A model generated the notes under the pieces. The model was not told the origin of the DNA. It made no database searches and worked only from the letters and a program-made list of their open reading frames with translations. From Strigamia acuminata (taxonomy: Eukaryota; Arthropoda; Chilopoda; Geophilomorpha; Linotaeniidae): DNA of 64,000 bases. The stretch spans positions 2,790,001-2,854,000 of the forward strand of contig OX442316.1 of NCBI GenBank assembly GCA_949358305.1, in the 5' to 3' direction. The position numbers were made by a program, and so were the translations under genes. Each line of letters starts with the position of its first letter. The first letter of the stretch is position 1. This document shows, piece after piece, positions 32,701-45,190 of this stretch.

Positions 32701-32939
32701 AAACTAAAGTTTGAGTCTAAACTTGCACTGTTCCACATTTACTAACCGAAAATTCCGTTTCTTCCGGCCAAAATTGCATTCTTCCAGCACACCCTACACG
32801 TGTGCACTTCAAATCCAAATCCAGCATTTTAATTGAAGCCTCATCAAATCGTGTAAACTCTAAACCACTCTTCACTGATTGATTGATGGACCCTTTCACC
32901 TTCCCCACCCCACACACACACGCATCCAAATTGGTTCCT

Positions 32940-33690
32940 GAGGTCCAATCAAAACACAACATCAAAAACGACCAAAACTTTTGCAAAAAAGGCCCCAAAA
33001 AATACCAAAAAAAAACTCAAAAAAGGGCCCTCAATAAGGGCCCCCAAAAAAGGGCCCCACACAACATAAATCCTCTTCTGGTGCCGAATAACATCAAAAA
33101 CGAGCCGAATTTGTGCCAAAAGGGCCCCAAAAAGAGCCCCAAAAAAGGGCCCCAAAAAGAGCCCCAAAAAAGGGCCCCAAAAAACCCTCAACAAAGAGCC
33201 CCACACACCATAAATCCTCATTGGTGCCCAATATCATAAAAAAAAGCCGAATTTGTGCAAAAAGGGCCCCAAAAAGGGGGCCCCCAAAGAGGGCCCCCAA
33301 AAAAAGCCTCAATAAAAGGGCCCTACACACCAGAAATCCTCTTCCGGTGCCCAATTACATCAAAAGCGAGCCGAATTTGTGCCAAAAGGGCCCCAAAAAG
33401 AGCCCCCAAAAAGGGCCCCCTAAAAAAAGCTTCAAAAAAGGGCCCTACACACCAGAAATCCTCTTCCGGTGCCCAATTACATCAAAAGCGAGCCGAATAT
33501 TTGCAAAAAGGGCCCCCAAAAAATCCTAAATAAAAGGGCCCCCCAAAAAACCTCAATAAAAGGGCCCCATATACTTAAATCCTCTTCCGGTGCCCAATTA
33601 CATCAAAAGCGAGCCGAATATTTGCAAAAAGGGCCCCAAAATGGACCCCAGGAACAAAATCCAGCTCCGACTTGCAGCTAAAACGCAATT
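32940..33690. repeat. About 120-bp higher-order tandem repeat, six units
   Basis: Six units, each with ccaaaaagggcccc sub-repeats followed by a unique-looking part (catcaaaagcgagccgaat, preceded by tcctcttccggtgcccaa). Units three to six are very similar, the first two more diverged. Unusually GC-rich for a tandem array here. Yields basic Lys/Gly/Pro false frames on plus and hydrophobic ones on minus. Confidence 0.9.
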
Positions 33691-34330
33691 ACATCACAAA
33701 CGATCCCAAAATGTTGAGACAAGGCCCGACAAAGAGACATTTTCGAGCCTTTTGCCTTTAATTGTGAGCATAATGTTGGTGCAGAGGAGCTTGGAATGTT
33801 ATCGTAGGTGTAGTTAAGAGGTGTACATCTTCATCGAAACTGCGAGTGCAAGTGAGTGGCCTCGAGGGACAGGACTGATGATACAGTGGATCCAGTCTTG
33901 TTAGCACACTGTCTAATTATGCATTCATGAGCTTATCCGGGGGCTTGTTCGCGCTGGGTGGGCTCGACTCAAACGACGGCGCGAACGAATCGATGGGCGA
34001 AATTCGCGTTGTTCGTTCGGTTCAATTTGGACGCGAAAAGGAGAAAAGAAGAAGAAGAAGAAAAGGAAGCAAAAGTTGGAAACGAGTTTGGGCGCACGTT
34101 TTAATGAGTTTCCTTCAATTGGGGGGGCGAAGGCGAATACACAACGTCGGCTGCCCCTCGTTGCTCTTTATTTCCTCCTTTTTAATCAACTAGTCATGTG
34201 GTGTCACGATGGGACTCGCCTCCGTTTCCCATTGATTTTGCTGCCAACGTTCGTCTCGAGGGCTGCGTAAGTCGAAATAAATTAAAACTCGTGTTGTGGC
34301 GAATTATTTCGCGCCGATCCACGGCTCCAC
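33690..34330. other. Non-repetitive GC-richer island
   Basis: Complex sequence with many CG dinucleotides. The plus-strand ORF at 33927-34193 has a basic run (KEKRRRRRKGSK) but no splice chain or family. Best read as candidate regulatory DNA. Confidence 0.4.
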
Positions 34331-34499
34331 GAAAACAATTAACACTCGTGCACATCAAAATCTAAAAAAAAAAATATATATTTTTATTTTTTATTTTAGA
34401 ATAATTTTTTTGGATTTTTTTTGACATTTTTTTGAATAATTATTTCAAAATTTTCGATTTTAAAATTTTTTGAAATTTTTGTTTTTCTAAATTGAATGA

Positions 34500-34740
34500 T
34501 AACGTGGAGGGTGGTGGTTGATTAGTGTTTTCTTGGTGGACCCGGGCCCACCAGAGTCGTGGGTGACCCCGGGCTGCCGTGTGACGTGACCCGACAACTC
34601 CCCTTGTTCATCAAGCAAGGAGCGATGCGGGGAAGTGTTTGCTGCCCCCGCGCGCAGTTTATGTGATTGTTCGGTAATCGAGCCATTACGAGGCAAAACT
34701 AAGTGGCTGTGGCTCAAACACTTAGTGGCTTGGGTGAAAT
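34500..34740. other. Non-repetitive GC-rich island
   Basis: Sharp GC-rich block between T-rich stretches, with gacccgggcccaccagag and gtgtgacgtgacccgac. The 34640-34720 part (gcgcagtttatgtgattgtt, cgagccattacgaggc) looks like conserved non-coding sequence. Candidate enhancer; no coding frame. Confidence 0.4.
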
Positions 34741-34899
34741 TCTGCTGTTTTTTTAAGGATTTAAATGTTTGGTTGTTGGAGTAGTGGTAATACGGAGTAA
34801 TAAAGAGTACAAGATGGAATGGACAAGTGGTTTACATGTTTAATGTGATGTTTGTGCATAAATAAATGATGTGTGTGTGTGGGAATAACGTTATTTATG

Positions 34900-35230
34900 C
34901 ATGTAAAAGTGAAGAATATTTTTATCTTTTTAATTCTGTTTTTGCACGATTTTCTTTATTTTAGTTCTGTTTTTTGCAGAATTTCCATGCTTTTAATTCT
35001 GCTTTTGCATGATTTTCATGTTTTTAATAGTTTTTGCATGGATTTTCTGATTTTTATGTTTTTAATTGTTATTTTTATGGTTTTTATATGATTTTTATGG
35101 TTCTAATTCTGTTTTTGCATAGTTTTCTTACATTTTACTCTGTATTTGCATGATATTCATACATATTACTCTTTTTTGAATGATTCTCATGCTTTTGGAT
35201 CTATTTTTGCATAAAAATAACTCATTTGTG
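34900..35230. repeat. T-rich repeats (tttttgcatgattttcatg)
   Basis: About nine diverged units of roughly 33 bp around tttttaattctgtttttgca and gattttcatg. No coding potential. Confidence 0.8.
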
Positions 35231-35649
35231 TGTTAATACCTCAATTTTTGGTTAAACAAACATTATTTACATGTTTATTGGTTGTGTGTTTGCATAATAT
35301 ACCATGTTTAATGTTTGAGAAAAGTATTTCTAGGCAAATAAAAGCCATCTGCTTGGTTTAGAAATATTAGATTTTTTTAAGTAAATAAAATTTGTGTGCT
35401 TAAAAAACCACTATGTATGTAATATATATATATAAAATTACACACACATATGTATACATATAAATAGTAAATTTATTTATTAGTTGAATAAACTTTAATT
35501 GGATAAATGAAAAAAAATTCAAGGACATTAAAATAAAGAAATTGGATTTAAATAAACCACAAATATAACTCAATTTATCTGATTGATTTTAATGCAGTGG
35601 AAAAATAAACCCAAAAAGTCAGAAAAAAAGAAAATTATGAAAAATCCAA

Positions 35650-35950
35650 AAAGTCGAAAAAATAAACAAAAAAATCCCAAAATTTAACAAAATCAACTTA
35701 AAAATCAACTTAAAAATCCACATTTTAACAAAATCAACTTAAAGATCCACATTTTAACAAAATCAACTTAAAAATCCACATTTTAACAAAATCAACTTAA
35801 ATATCCACATTTTAACAAAATCAACTTAAAAATCCACATTTTAACAAAATCAACTTAAAAATCAACAAAAAAATCCAAAATTTAACAAAATCAACTTAAA
35901 AATCGACAACAAAATCCACATTTTAACAAAATCAACTCAAAATTCAACAA
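35650..35950. repeat. 29-bp tandem repeat
   Basis: About nine units of aaaatcaacttaaaaatccacattttaac type. Uniform in the middle and diverged at the edges. Confidence 0.9.
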
Positions 35951-36139
35951 AAAACCCCAAAATCAACAAAATATCAAACAAAATCCAATCAAAACACAAC
36001 AAAACCGGAAATACCAACCAAAAACTCCCTTAAACAGCAAAATAAAAAAGAAGAAACACTTCCCACTCCTACAAAAACCAAAACAAAAATAATAAAATCA
36101 ATTTTTTTCTAATACCAAAAAAAAAAAAAAAAAAAAAAA

Positions 36140-36790
36140 AGAATTTGGGCGTGTCCTTCGTGCCCGAGACGCCGATTTGAAATCCCCGTGTGGGAAATAC
36201 TTTTAATGAAATGTGCGCCTCGCGTGCTGTTCCACCCTCGCTCCCATCCCGCTCTCCAGAGACCCCCATCCATACACCCCGTCCCCGTCCCCGTCCGCGT
36301 CCCCCACAAAACTTGCCCAACGCTGGCACCGACCATCAATAACGCGCTAATAAGAAGAAACGCTACACGTGCGCACCCTCCAGCCTCGTGTTAGCAAGTC
36401 CCATGTTTACGGATCACGTGTCACTTGTTATTGCTCTCCTTGTCATCAGACACGACGTTTGTCCGTCTCGGATGCCTCGAGCACCCTCGAAAGCGCGTTC
36501 CACAGCGCCGTTTGAGACTTAAACGCGGGTCGGCAACGCTTTGATATAATATGCACATATGCAAATGTTAAACAAATGGCGCGCTTAATTATTCCGCGCA
36601 ATAAAGTGGGGAATGGAGGAAAGATAGATAGACGAGGGCGGTTTGTGGCCAATTGTTGGTCGGTCGGTTCGTTCGTAGGTTGCCGTGTTTGTTTTGCGAT
36701 TTTTCGGCGAGCACATTCAATGTCAATGTTTGCATTTTGTGCTGGCGAATTAATCTGCATTTTAAATTGTTATGTTTTCGGTTTTTCTTG
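36140..36790. other. Non-repetitive island with POU-type octamer
   Basis: GC-richer island after a poly-A run (36118-36140). It includes ATGCAAAT at 36559-36566 (POU octamer) next to TTAATTATT and cgcgc-flanked AT cores (gcgcgcttaattattccgcg). ORFs on either strand do not resemble proteins. Candidate enhancer. Confidence 0.4.
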
Positions 36791-36829
36791 TGGTTTTCAT
36801 TTTTATTTTTTTTTTGGCACTTGTTTTGG

Positions 36830-37290
36830 TGTTTTAAAGAAGAAAAACGAGGATTTTTGAAGAAAAAGAATTTTTGATTTTGTGGTTTTTTGTGTTTGTT
36901 TTGATTTTATTCACTTTTGGGAAGTTATTTTGGATTTTTGATGTTTTAAAGTAATTAAAACAAGGATTTTTGAAGAAAAGAAATTTTTTATTTTGTAGTT
37001 TTTGTGGTTTTTGTAGTTTTTGTGGTTTTTGGTGTTTATGTTTAGATTTTATTCACTTTTGGGAAGTTATTTTGGATTTTTGGTGTTTTAAGTAATTAAA
37101 ACAAGGATTTTTAAAGAAAAAAAAATTTTGATTTTGTAGTTTTTGTGGTTTTTGGTGTTTATGTTTGGATTTTATTCACTTTTGGGAAGTTATTTTGGGT
37201 TTCTGATGACTAAAAACAAGGATTTTTGAAGAAAAAGAATTTGTGATTTTGTGGTGTTTGTAGTTTTTGGTGTTTATAGAAAGAAGTAAA
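36830..37290. repeat. Long-unit T/G-rich repeats, about four copies
   Basis: Units of about 120-130 bp sharing caaggatttttgaagaaaaa, attttgtagtttttgtggtt and ttcacttttgggaagttatt. No coding potential. Confidence 0.8.
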
Positions 37291-38180
37291 AGCAGCTTAA
37301 ATAGAATGGTTCAATGAGTGAAACTGAGGAAAAGGTAATTTTAATATTTTTTTCTTCTGTATACTGGATGTTAGATGTGAAATTAGTATATGAAATTGGA
37401 TTTTTGATATTTGTAATTGACTAAAAGTTAATTTCTAATTAGTTTTTTCCACTAGATTTTTAAACGTTGAAGTAATTATAAAAGTGATTTTTGACAAAAA
37501 GTAAATTTAATTTTTCTTTTGTTAAATTTTGTCTGGAAACTGGTAAAAATAGAAGAAAAAAAAACTTTGAATGCCCATAATTGAGAAAATCTAAATTCTA
37601 TTTTCCTAAAAACAGCAAAAGCAGAAACTATAAATGACATAAACCAAACTCTCATTTTTCTCTTTCAAATTTTACATCTAGAAACAACTAAAAACTGCAA
37701 AAACAAAAATCTTTATTCCTCCATAACTGAGTAAAACTAAAAAAATCCAATTTTTCCTCCCAAAAAATTAAAAAGCACAAAACCAAAACCCAAAAACACC
37801 AAAAGCAAAAATCTCTAATCCCCCATAACTGATAACAACTAAAAATTCCAATTAAAATCTTAAAATCTTACAAATTAAAGCTTATGTAACACTTAAAACA
37901 CCAGAAATCAAAATGCTTAATCTCCCATAATTGACAAAAACTAAATTTTAATCTCCCAAAAACCCCAAAAACCCAAAAAACAAACTATAATTGAAATAAA
38001 CTAAATTCTCTCTCTCTCTCTCGACGAAATTTCAAAACAACAAAATTTTCCAACCAAAACCAACAAAAACAAAATTTTAAACTCCCCATAATTAACAAAA
38101 ACCAATTTTATACCAAAAAAAAAATTTTTGTTAAATTTTTTTTTAAAAAGAAAATTTTAAAAAAAACAAAAAAAAACAAT
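37290..38180. other. AT-rich spacer
   Basis: Low-complexity A-rich text, with degenerate repeats of the caaaaactaaattct type at 37560-38110. Nothing else seen. Confidence 0.4.
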
Positions 38181-38930
38181 TAAATAAATGGGCAAATCTG
38201 AGCCTTCCATCCATCCAGTTGAATTAAAGCATTTATCATGCAATCACCTCCAATCATCGTCAAAAAAATACGAATTAAGCAGAAAAAGTTGAAATTACAG
38301 TAGTGGCTGCAGTTGATTTTGCAGGGACTTAGCAGCGCCTCCCCGTGCAAGTGTCCCGGCACGGAGAAACTATTAGGGTCTCTAATTACATAAAACTAAA
38401 GCCAGGTCTGCGCGGAATGTTGCCCCTACCAAAAGACCACCGGCGTCGAGGCCGCGGGAGTCCGGCGCGAAATGACGGCCGCTGTGCCACGTAATAGGAA
38501 AAGTATGGAGTGCCTCTACCCGAGCCTGCCTGTCATGGATCCTCCAACCTCCTCCTCCTCGCTAATGGCCCGAGGGGAGACAAGGCGCTTGTTAAACTCA
38601 GCAGGAAAACACCCAGACACAGACACCTGGTTACAACAATTTATGAATGCACTGCGAGCACATCAGCGCCAGCCTCAGCCACGCCGCCATTTTACTCGCT
38701 TTCTTGCGCGAAGCTGCCGCATTTCGCGCTCGGCTTTTGCTTCGATGTCGTCCGAGGTGGGATTTGTGTTTTGAAGGTTTAAATTGGTTTTGCTTGTAAT
38801 TGTGGTGAGGTGAATGCGTTGAATGGGGGACGGGTGTTGCGGAATGTGTAGGTTTTGTCGCTAGGTGGCAAATTTTGCAGGTTTTTGCTTTTTGCGCAGG
38901 TGACAAATTTTCTGCTTTTATTTGTGGCAA
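38180..38930. other. Non-repetitive GC-rich island
   Basis: Complex, CG-rich island (for example gtcgaggccgcgggagtccg). Open frames at 38472-38782 and on the minus strand overlap each other and show no family. A CTCF-like core (gctaggtggca) lies at 38860-38870. Candidate regulatory DNA. Confidence 0.4.
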
Positions 38931-39620
38931 ATTTTGGCAGATTTTGGCTTTAATCAGCAGATTGTAGCTTTAATCAGCAGATTTTGGCTTTAATCAGCAG
39001 ATTTTGTCTTTAATAAGCAGATTTTGTCTTTAATAAGCAGATTTTGTCTTTAATAAGCAGATTTTGTCTTTTACAAACAGATTTAGTCATTTATAAGCAG
39101 ATTCTGACTGTTATAAGCAGATTTTTACTGTTATAAACAGATTACGCTTTTACGTGGCAAGTTTTTAAAAATTTTGATTTTGATAAGCAGATTTTGCCTT
39201 CTATAAACAGATTCTGTCTCTTATAAACAGATTCTGTCTCTTATAAACAGATTTTGTCTCTTATAAGCAGTTTTTGTCTCTTATAAGGATTTTTTGTCTT
39301 TTGTAACGATTTTTTGCCTTTTATAAGCAGATTTTGCCTCTCATAAGCAGATTTTGCCTCTCATAAGCAGATTTTGCCTCTCATAAGCAGATTTTGCCTC
39401 TCATAAGCAGATTTTGCCTCTCATAAGCAGATTTTGTCTTTTATAGGCAGATTTTTGCCTTTTACAGTACATGGCAAATGTTTGCAGATTTTGACATTTA
39501 TATAGCAAATTTTGTCTTTCGTGTGAAACATTTTGCATTTATTTCGCATATTTTGCCTTTATTTAAGCCAAATTTGCCTTTAATTAAGCCAAATTTGCCT
39601 TTATTATTGCGGATTTTTAG
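38930..39620. repeat. 20-bp tandem repeat (cagattttgcctctcataag)
   Basis: About 30 units in runs of successive variants: cagattttggctttaatcag, then cagattttgtctttaataag, then cagattttgcctctcataag (six almost perfect copies at 39325-39430). The order of variants records stepwise expansion. Confidence 0.92.
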
Positions 39621-39829
39621 ACGTCTAATTTTCTAAAATAAATTCATCAGTTCACACTTCTTTCCATGAATCAAAAACCAAACTCGTTTTAGTCGTTTTA
39701 GCTGTTTAAAACCAGTTTCATACACATCAAAACTTCCAAATATTTTAATAATTCTCCTTTCCAATCACATTTATCCTTCTCAGTCACAAAAATGCATAAA
39801 ATGAATTTATTAAAAAAAGACAAAATTCA

Positions 39830-40160
39830 TTTCCTAATTAAAATGCTATTGCGCAAGAAAAATCGTGGAATCATTTGGCAGCGAAGAAATTAAATTTCCT
39901 TGTCGCCGGTCCCGCGAGACGTCCAGTTGCGAGAAACCCAATCGATGTCCACGCTGTGAGATTTATCAAATCAATTTAAATTGAGGCTTGCTAATAAATC
40001 AGTGCATGAATAATGAAACATTCTAATCCCCGCACTTGAATCGAACTTAAATGAAACCATTAAAAATAATAACAACAATTGTTTGCGAACTTCTCCATAT
40101 GTGCTAATGATATTTCACTAATAGGACCAAATGGGTGTGATATTTGCTGTGATTTGTGGT
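39830..40160. other. Non-repetitive island
   Basis: Complex text with homeodomain-type AT cores and a GC-rich centre (tgtcgccggtcccgcgagac). Candidate regulatory DNA, no gene. Confidence 0.35.
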
Positions 40161-40880
40161 GTGACAGGTGATAAATGAATGTCGTAAAAGTGTATGGATT
40201 TTTTTTTTGTCTGGAAAAATTTTTTTTCTGCAATTTTTTGCATTTTTTTGGAATTTTTTGGGGGTTGGCTTTGCTGCATCACTTGTTTAGCGCAAACTTT
40301 TTCTTAAATGGCGAAATTTCGACATATTTTGTGCAAAATTAATTTTTTTGAAATAAAAAACGGTCAAATCTGATTGATGTTTACACCATTTACATCATTT
40401 CGAGTGTAAATAGTCGTTAATGTTTGAATAAAATCGATTTTTGGAGTTCAATTTTGTCTTCTCATGTTATTCCTATGGGCAAAAAATGGCCATTAGTTTT
40501 GGTGATGATTCACCCAGATCTTCAAGGACCGTGTGATGGTTCTGGCAAATATTGATTTGTATTGATTGGTTTTGGCTGTGTACAAATAATCCCAAGGTAA
40601 TCAAAGGCTTAAATAAAAGAAATGTTCAATTATTTATGAATAATTATCTGTGCAGACAATTTTTCTTTTTTTGTGTGTGTTTAGCAAAGGGAGTTGCTGG
40701 GTGACAAGAGGTTTGTGACTTTGACGTAACAACTTGTGACAAAGGAGGAGGGGGTTGTCAAAACTGTCTGTTTTTTCTGCCAAACATGTATGTTAGAAGA
40801 AGCTCAATCAATTCCAGACTAAAATCTTGATCTGTTTACCTTTTTGTAGTGGGTTTGATAGTTCTGTGCTTTGGTTTCTG
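40160..40880. other. AT-rich spacer
   Basis: T-rich at 40195-40260, otherwise non-repetitive and without recognised features. Confidence 0.35.
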
Positions 40881-41790
40881 TGGATTTGCTGTTTATTTTG
40901 CCTTATTTTGATGGAATTTACCATTTATTTACGTTATTTTCATTGAATTTCCCATTTATTTGCCTTATTTTCATTGAATTACCCATTTATTTTCCTTATT
41001 TTCATTGAATTTTCTGTTTATTTTGCCTTATTTTGATGGCATTTACCATTTATTTGTCTTATTTTTATTGAATTTCCCATTTATTTGCCTTATTTGCATT
41101 GAATTTCCCATTTATTTGCCTAATTTTATTGAATTTCCCATTTATTTGCCTTATTTGCATTGAATTTCCCATTTATTTGCCTTAATTTTATTGAATTTCC
41201 CATTTATTAACCTTATTTTCATTGATTTTGTTGTTTATTTTGCCTTATTTTTATAGAATTTACCATTTATTTATCTTTTTTTTATTGAATTTGCTACTTA
41301 TTTACCTTATTTTTATTAAATTTGCTACTTATTTACCTTATTTTTATTGAATTTGCTACTTATTTACCTTATTTTTATTGAATTTGCTACTTATTTACCT
41401 TATTTTCATTGAATTTTCTACTTATTTTCCTTTTTATCATTGAATTTCCCAATAATTTACCTTATTTTTATTGAATTTCCCATTTATTTACCTTATATTC
41501 ATTGAATTTGCTGTTTGTTATGCCTTATTTTGATGGAATGTACCATTTATTTACCTTATTTTCATTGAATTTGTTACTTATTTACATTATTATCATTGAA
41601 TTTGCTACTTATTTATCTAATTTTTATTGAATTTGTTACTTATTCCCCTTTTTATCATTGAATTTCCCAATAACTTACCTTATTTTCATTGAATTCCCCA
41701 TTTTTTAACTTATTTTATTGAATCTGTCATTTGTTTACCTTATATTCATTGATTTAGTCATTTCTTTGCTTTGTTTCCATTGTCTTTGTC
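40880..41790. repeat. 31- to 32-bp tandem repeat, about 28 units
   Basis: Unit cattgaatttcccatttatt followed by tgccttattt. Blocks of variants (tgctacttatttacc at 41285-41420) show local re-amplification. One of the longest arrays in the window. Confidence 0.92.
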
Positions 41791-41929
41791 AAAATGTTGT
41801 TGCAAATTGTTTTTTTTTTTAGTTTTTTTTATGTCCATTTATATCTAAAAAGTAAAAAAAATAAAAAAAGAATTTAAAATTAATAAAGAGGAAGAAAAAA
41901 TGTTTCTTTTTCCATTACATTAGATTGCA

Positions 41930-42900
41930 GTTTGGATTACAGCTCTGATCTCTTTGAACTTTGTAGTATACACCATCATTAACACGCTGTCGACGTAATA
42001 GATCTGTTCTTTGACAGTCCAAAACCAATTTGAGAGTGGGGAGATTGCACGGGGGAATCGGGTGACATTCGTTTTCAACATCCACTCCATGTGGCTGTTT
42101 CGAAAACCCGAAATTTTAATTGAAAAACTATAAACGGAATGAGAGTTTATTTAATTAAATTATTAAAATATCGTTGAGGTTTTATTTGTGTTTTTGTTGT
42201 TTTATTATTAGATAATTATTTATTCATTCTGAAATGCAATCAATATTTGTTAATAAACGAATTTCGCTTTTTGTTCCGCTATAAACGATTTATCAATCGT
42301 TCCCAATGGCGGAAGATTCAACCCGGAACTAGCGAACCGGAAGTTTGCGAGGTTGAAGTTATGAGGACGTTTTAATTTTAAATTAAATTATAATAATACG
42401 ATATAAAAATCGATTTAATGGGCGGATTAATTTCATTTATTATGTTTATTATCTTAGAAAAATCAAAACATGAAAAATATCGAACGGCTCTAAATCTTAA
42501 GGGTATCGTTCGGTGCATAGACGACTACAACCACAAATAAAATATGGAAAATTTTGTAATAAAATCGTGAAATTGTCTTTAATTTGAATTTTTAACATTT
42601 TAAAATATTTAAATTTTAGATTTTAAATTTTTTAACAAGAAATCAGTTAGACGCAGAACGATACCTCTTAAGGTCTTAAATCAATTTATCTTTCGAACAT
42701 TACACGAATTAAAAACCGATAAAAATACATTTTAAACATAACAAACGCTGATTCATGATATTTCCAACCATTTTCCTCCAACCTTTCCTCATTTCTCGAC
42801 ATTTAGACGCGGAAACGTCAATCAAATCCCACATTTACATCAAAATCGCCCATTTACATGTCATTCCCTTTCCATACGGATGAAAAACCCAAACAAAACA
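41930..42900. other. Non-repetitive islands separated by AT-rich text
   Basis: 41930-42380 and 42740-42900 are complex. 42300-42370 includes an ETS-type ccggaagt and a short inverted ccggaa/ttccgg context. No coding gene recognised. Confidence 0.35.
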
Positions 42901-43520
42901 TTCATATCTTGTTCAAATTCCATACACAGCACCTGGAAAAAGCAATAAAACATGACAAATATAGTCACCAGCAACTTAAGCAAATAAATTTCACATTTAA
43001 TGAGATAAGCTGCGCAAGCGAGTTCATTAGCTGCGCGCTATCGATCGCGTTTAACACCGCACCGCGCATGTTTTCATTATTTTTATGAATAATTTTTTTA
43101 GAAATATTTTTCTTTTTTTCTTTTTCTTATCAGATGAATTTTTATTCGCCGAATCGAGTCAATTTAGACGCATAGGAGTATAATTGGCACGGGGGGAGGA
43201 CGGGGCCGCGAGCATGGGTCGCTCGTTGTGGCTAATTGGAGGGGATTTGGGTGGACGGGCCTTGTGCAGCTTGTTGCCATTGGTCGGTGGGTTTGGGCAA
43301 ACTCCGCCTGTGGTGGGCATGTTTTGGTTATCGCTTGTTTGGGTCGGCCATTGCGCATTGGCGCTTGTTTTAGCTGTCAATTCGCACGCATCAAATTATA
43401 TGAAAAAAAAAAGAGAAATGAAAGAAATCATCGCGTTCCACTGGATAATTGAGTGTGTGTGTGGAATTGAAGGAGATGTAGGCATGTTGTTAATGATTTG
43501 ATGGTTTGGTTGCATGTAAA
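42900..43520. other. Non-repetitive GC-rich island
   Basis: Includes gctgcgcaagcgagttcatt then agctgcgcgctatcgatcgc (43010-43050), a CG-rich motif cluster with AT homeodomain cores. ORFs at 43184-43501 and on the minus strand overlap and have no family. Candidate enhancer. Confidence 0.4.
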
Positions 43521-43659
43521 TCAATGGCGCTTGTGTAATAAAGTTGGATTTTTTAAATGGAGAAAATGTTGGTGGGATTAGGAGAATAATGAATGATTCG
43601 AGTCGTTTGGTGGATGGAATGGTGTTTCTTTTTGGGAGAAATAGAGTTTTTGTATTTGA

Positions 43660-44240
43660 TTTGGGTGTAAATGCATCTGAAATATCATTTTACACTTGTT
43701 ATGGGTGTAAATAAGTTTAAAATATTATTTTTAAACGTGTTTTGGATGTAAATGCATTTGAAATATCATTTTTACAGTTGTTTTGGGTGTAAATAAGTTT
43801 AAAATATCATTTCTACACTTGTTTTTGGTGTAGATGCATTTTAAATATCATTTTTACAGTTGTTTTGGGTGTAAATAACTTTAAAATATGATTTTTACAC
43901 TTATTTTTGGTGTACATACATTTTAAATATGATTTTTACACTTGTTGTGGGTGTAAATAAGTTTAAATTATTATTTTTACACTTGTTTTGGGTGTAAATA
44001 AGTTTGAAATATCATTTTTACACTTGTTTTGGGTGTAAATTAATTTGAAATATGATTTTTCACACTAAACTTGGGTGTGAATGCATTTGAAATATCAGTT
44101 TTACACATACTTTGGGTGTAAATACGTCTGAAATATCAGTTTTACACATACTTTGGGTGTAAATATGTTGAAATATCAGTTTTACACATACTTTGGGTGT
44201 AAATATGTCTGAAATATCATTTTTACACATGTCTTGGGTG
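43660..44240. repeat. About 39-bp tandem repeat, about 14 units
   Basis: Unit tttgggtgtaaataagtttg followed by aaatatcatttttacacttg. The left end is more diverged. No coding potential. Confidence 0.92.
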
Positions 44241-44620
44241 CTTTTCTCTCTTAAACAACATTTTTATCTTTTTAGATCTTAATAAATCCTTTATAAACAT
44301 AACAATATACAAATAAAACACAATACACAAACACCTAGACATCAATAAACACTTTAAAAATAACATATTTTGACATTTACACTTACACAGACCTCAATAA
44401 ACATTGCAAAAAGAAGATAATTTGATATGTACACGTACGACGTTAATAAACATCAATATACAACACACCTAGACATCAATAAACATCCAAAAAATGAGAT
44501 AACTCGATATTTACATCTTCACAGACACCAATAAACCCTTCTTAGACCCAAATGTACACGTAAATCCATCCAGTTTACGCCAATAAATGGATTACACAAG
44601 ATAAAAAAGCAACAAATTCA
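44240..44620. repeat. Degenerate caataaaca repeats
   Basis: Diverged units around agacatcaataaacat and acacttacacagacc. Weak periodicity. Confidence 0.6.
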
Positions 44621-45190
44621 GTCGTATTCAATCGAAACTCGACCATTTCGATCATCTTTCATCTATTCTCACCAGTTGCACTCAATAAATTCTCGAGAAA
44701 TTTAATTTTCTCGTATTTGCGCCGTTGCTGTTTCACTTCTTATCACGTATCGTGGTTTAGGACCATCGATGGACGGGGCGTGGACAACTTTTATTGCTTT
44801 TGGTGACAGCTGTTCTTACACAACCCGAAAAATATATATATAAAAAAAAAACGAAGAGAAAAAAGTGTCTAATAAAAGAACGAGAAATAAACAAGGTGCA
44901 GGCGGATGATGATGATCGTGGAAAAACTGGCGGCGCATTGGTTTTTATTCGGTGCCGGGCGAGCTCGTTAGACCCCGGACCACGCCCTCGACGTGGGAGG
45001 TCGAGATCTGTGTTTCCGCCATTCGCGAGGAGATGATAGACCCTGTTAAAATTACCACTCTCGCTGCTCCCATGCTTGATTCACTGCCCTTGGGAGCCCC
45101 GTTTAGCAATAAATATACAAAGGGAGAGTTTACACTTGTTTTACACGCTTTACAGCGCTTTGTTTGCATTTTTTTGTCGTAGGAAATGAT
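44620..45190. other. Non-repetitive GC-rich island
   Basis: Complex CG-rich island (44920-45110). Overlapping ORFs on both strands do not resemble proteins. Candidate regulatory DNA. Confidence 0.4.

Noticed and set aside
32472-32714. AFFQLKI repeat ORF and its reverse EKMQFLV ORF
   Set aside because: Both come from the 20-bp array ctaaaaattgcattttttca; no evidence of a gene.
32949-33681. Lys/Gly/Pro-rich and hydrophobic repeat ORFs on both strands
   Set aside because: Several frames are open at once across a tandem array, as expected of repeats rather than of a protein.
38930-39620. Regular short repeats resembling a CRISPR array
   Set aside because: Units are contiguous without spacers and the genome is eukaryotic.
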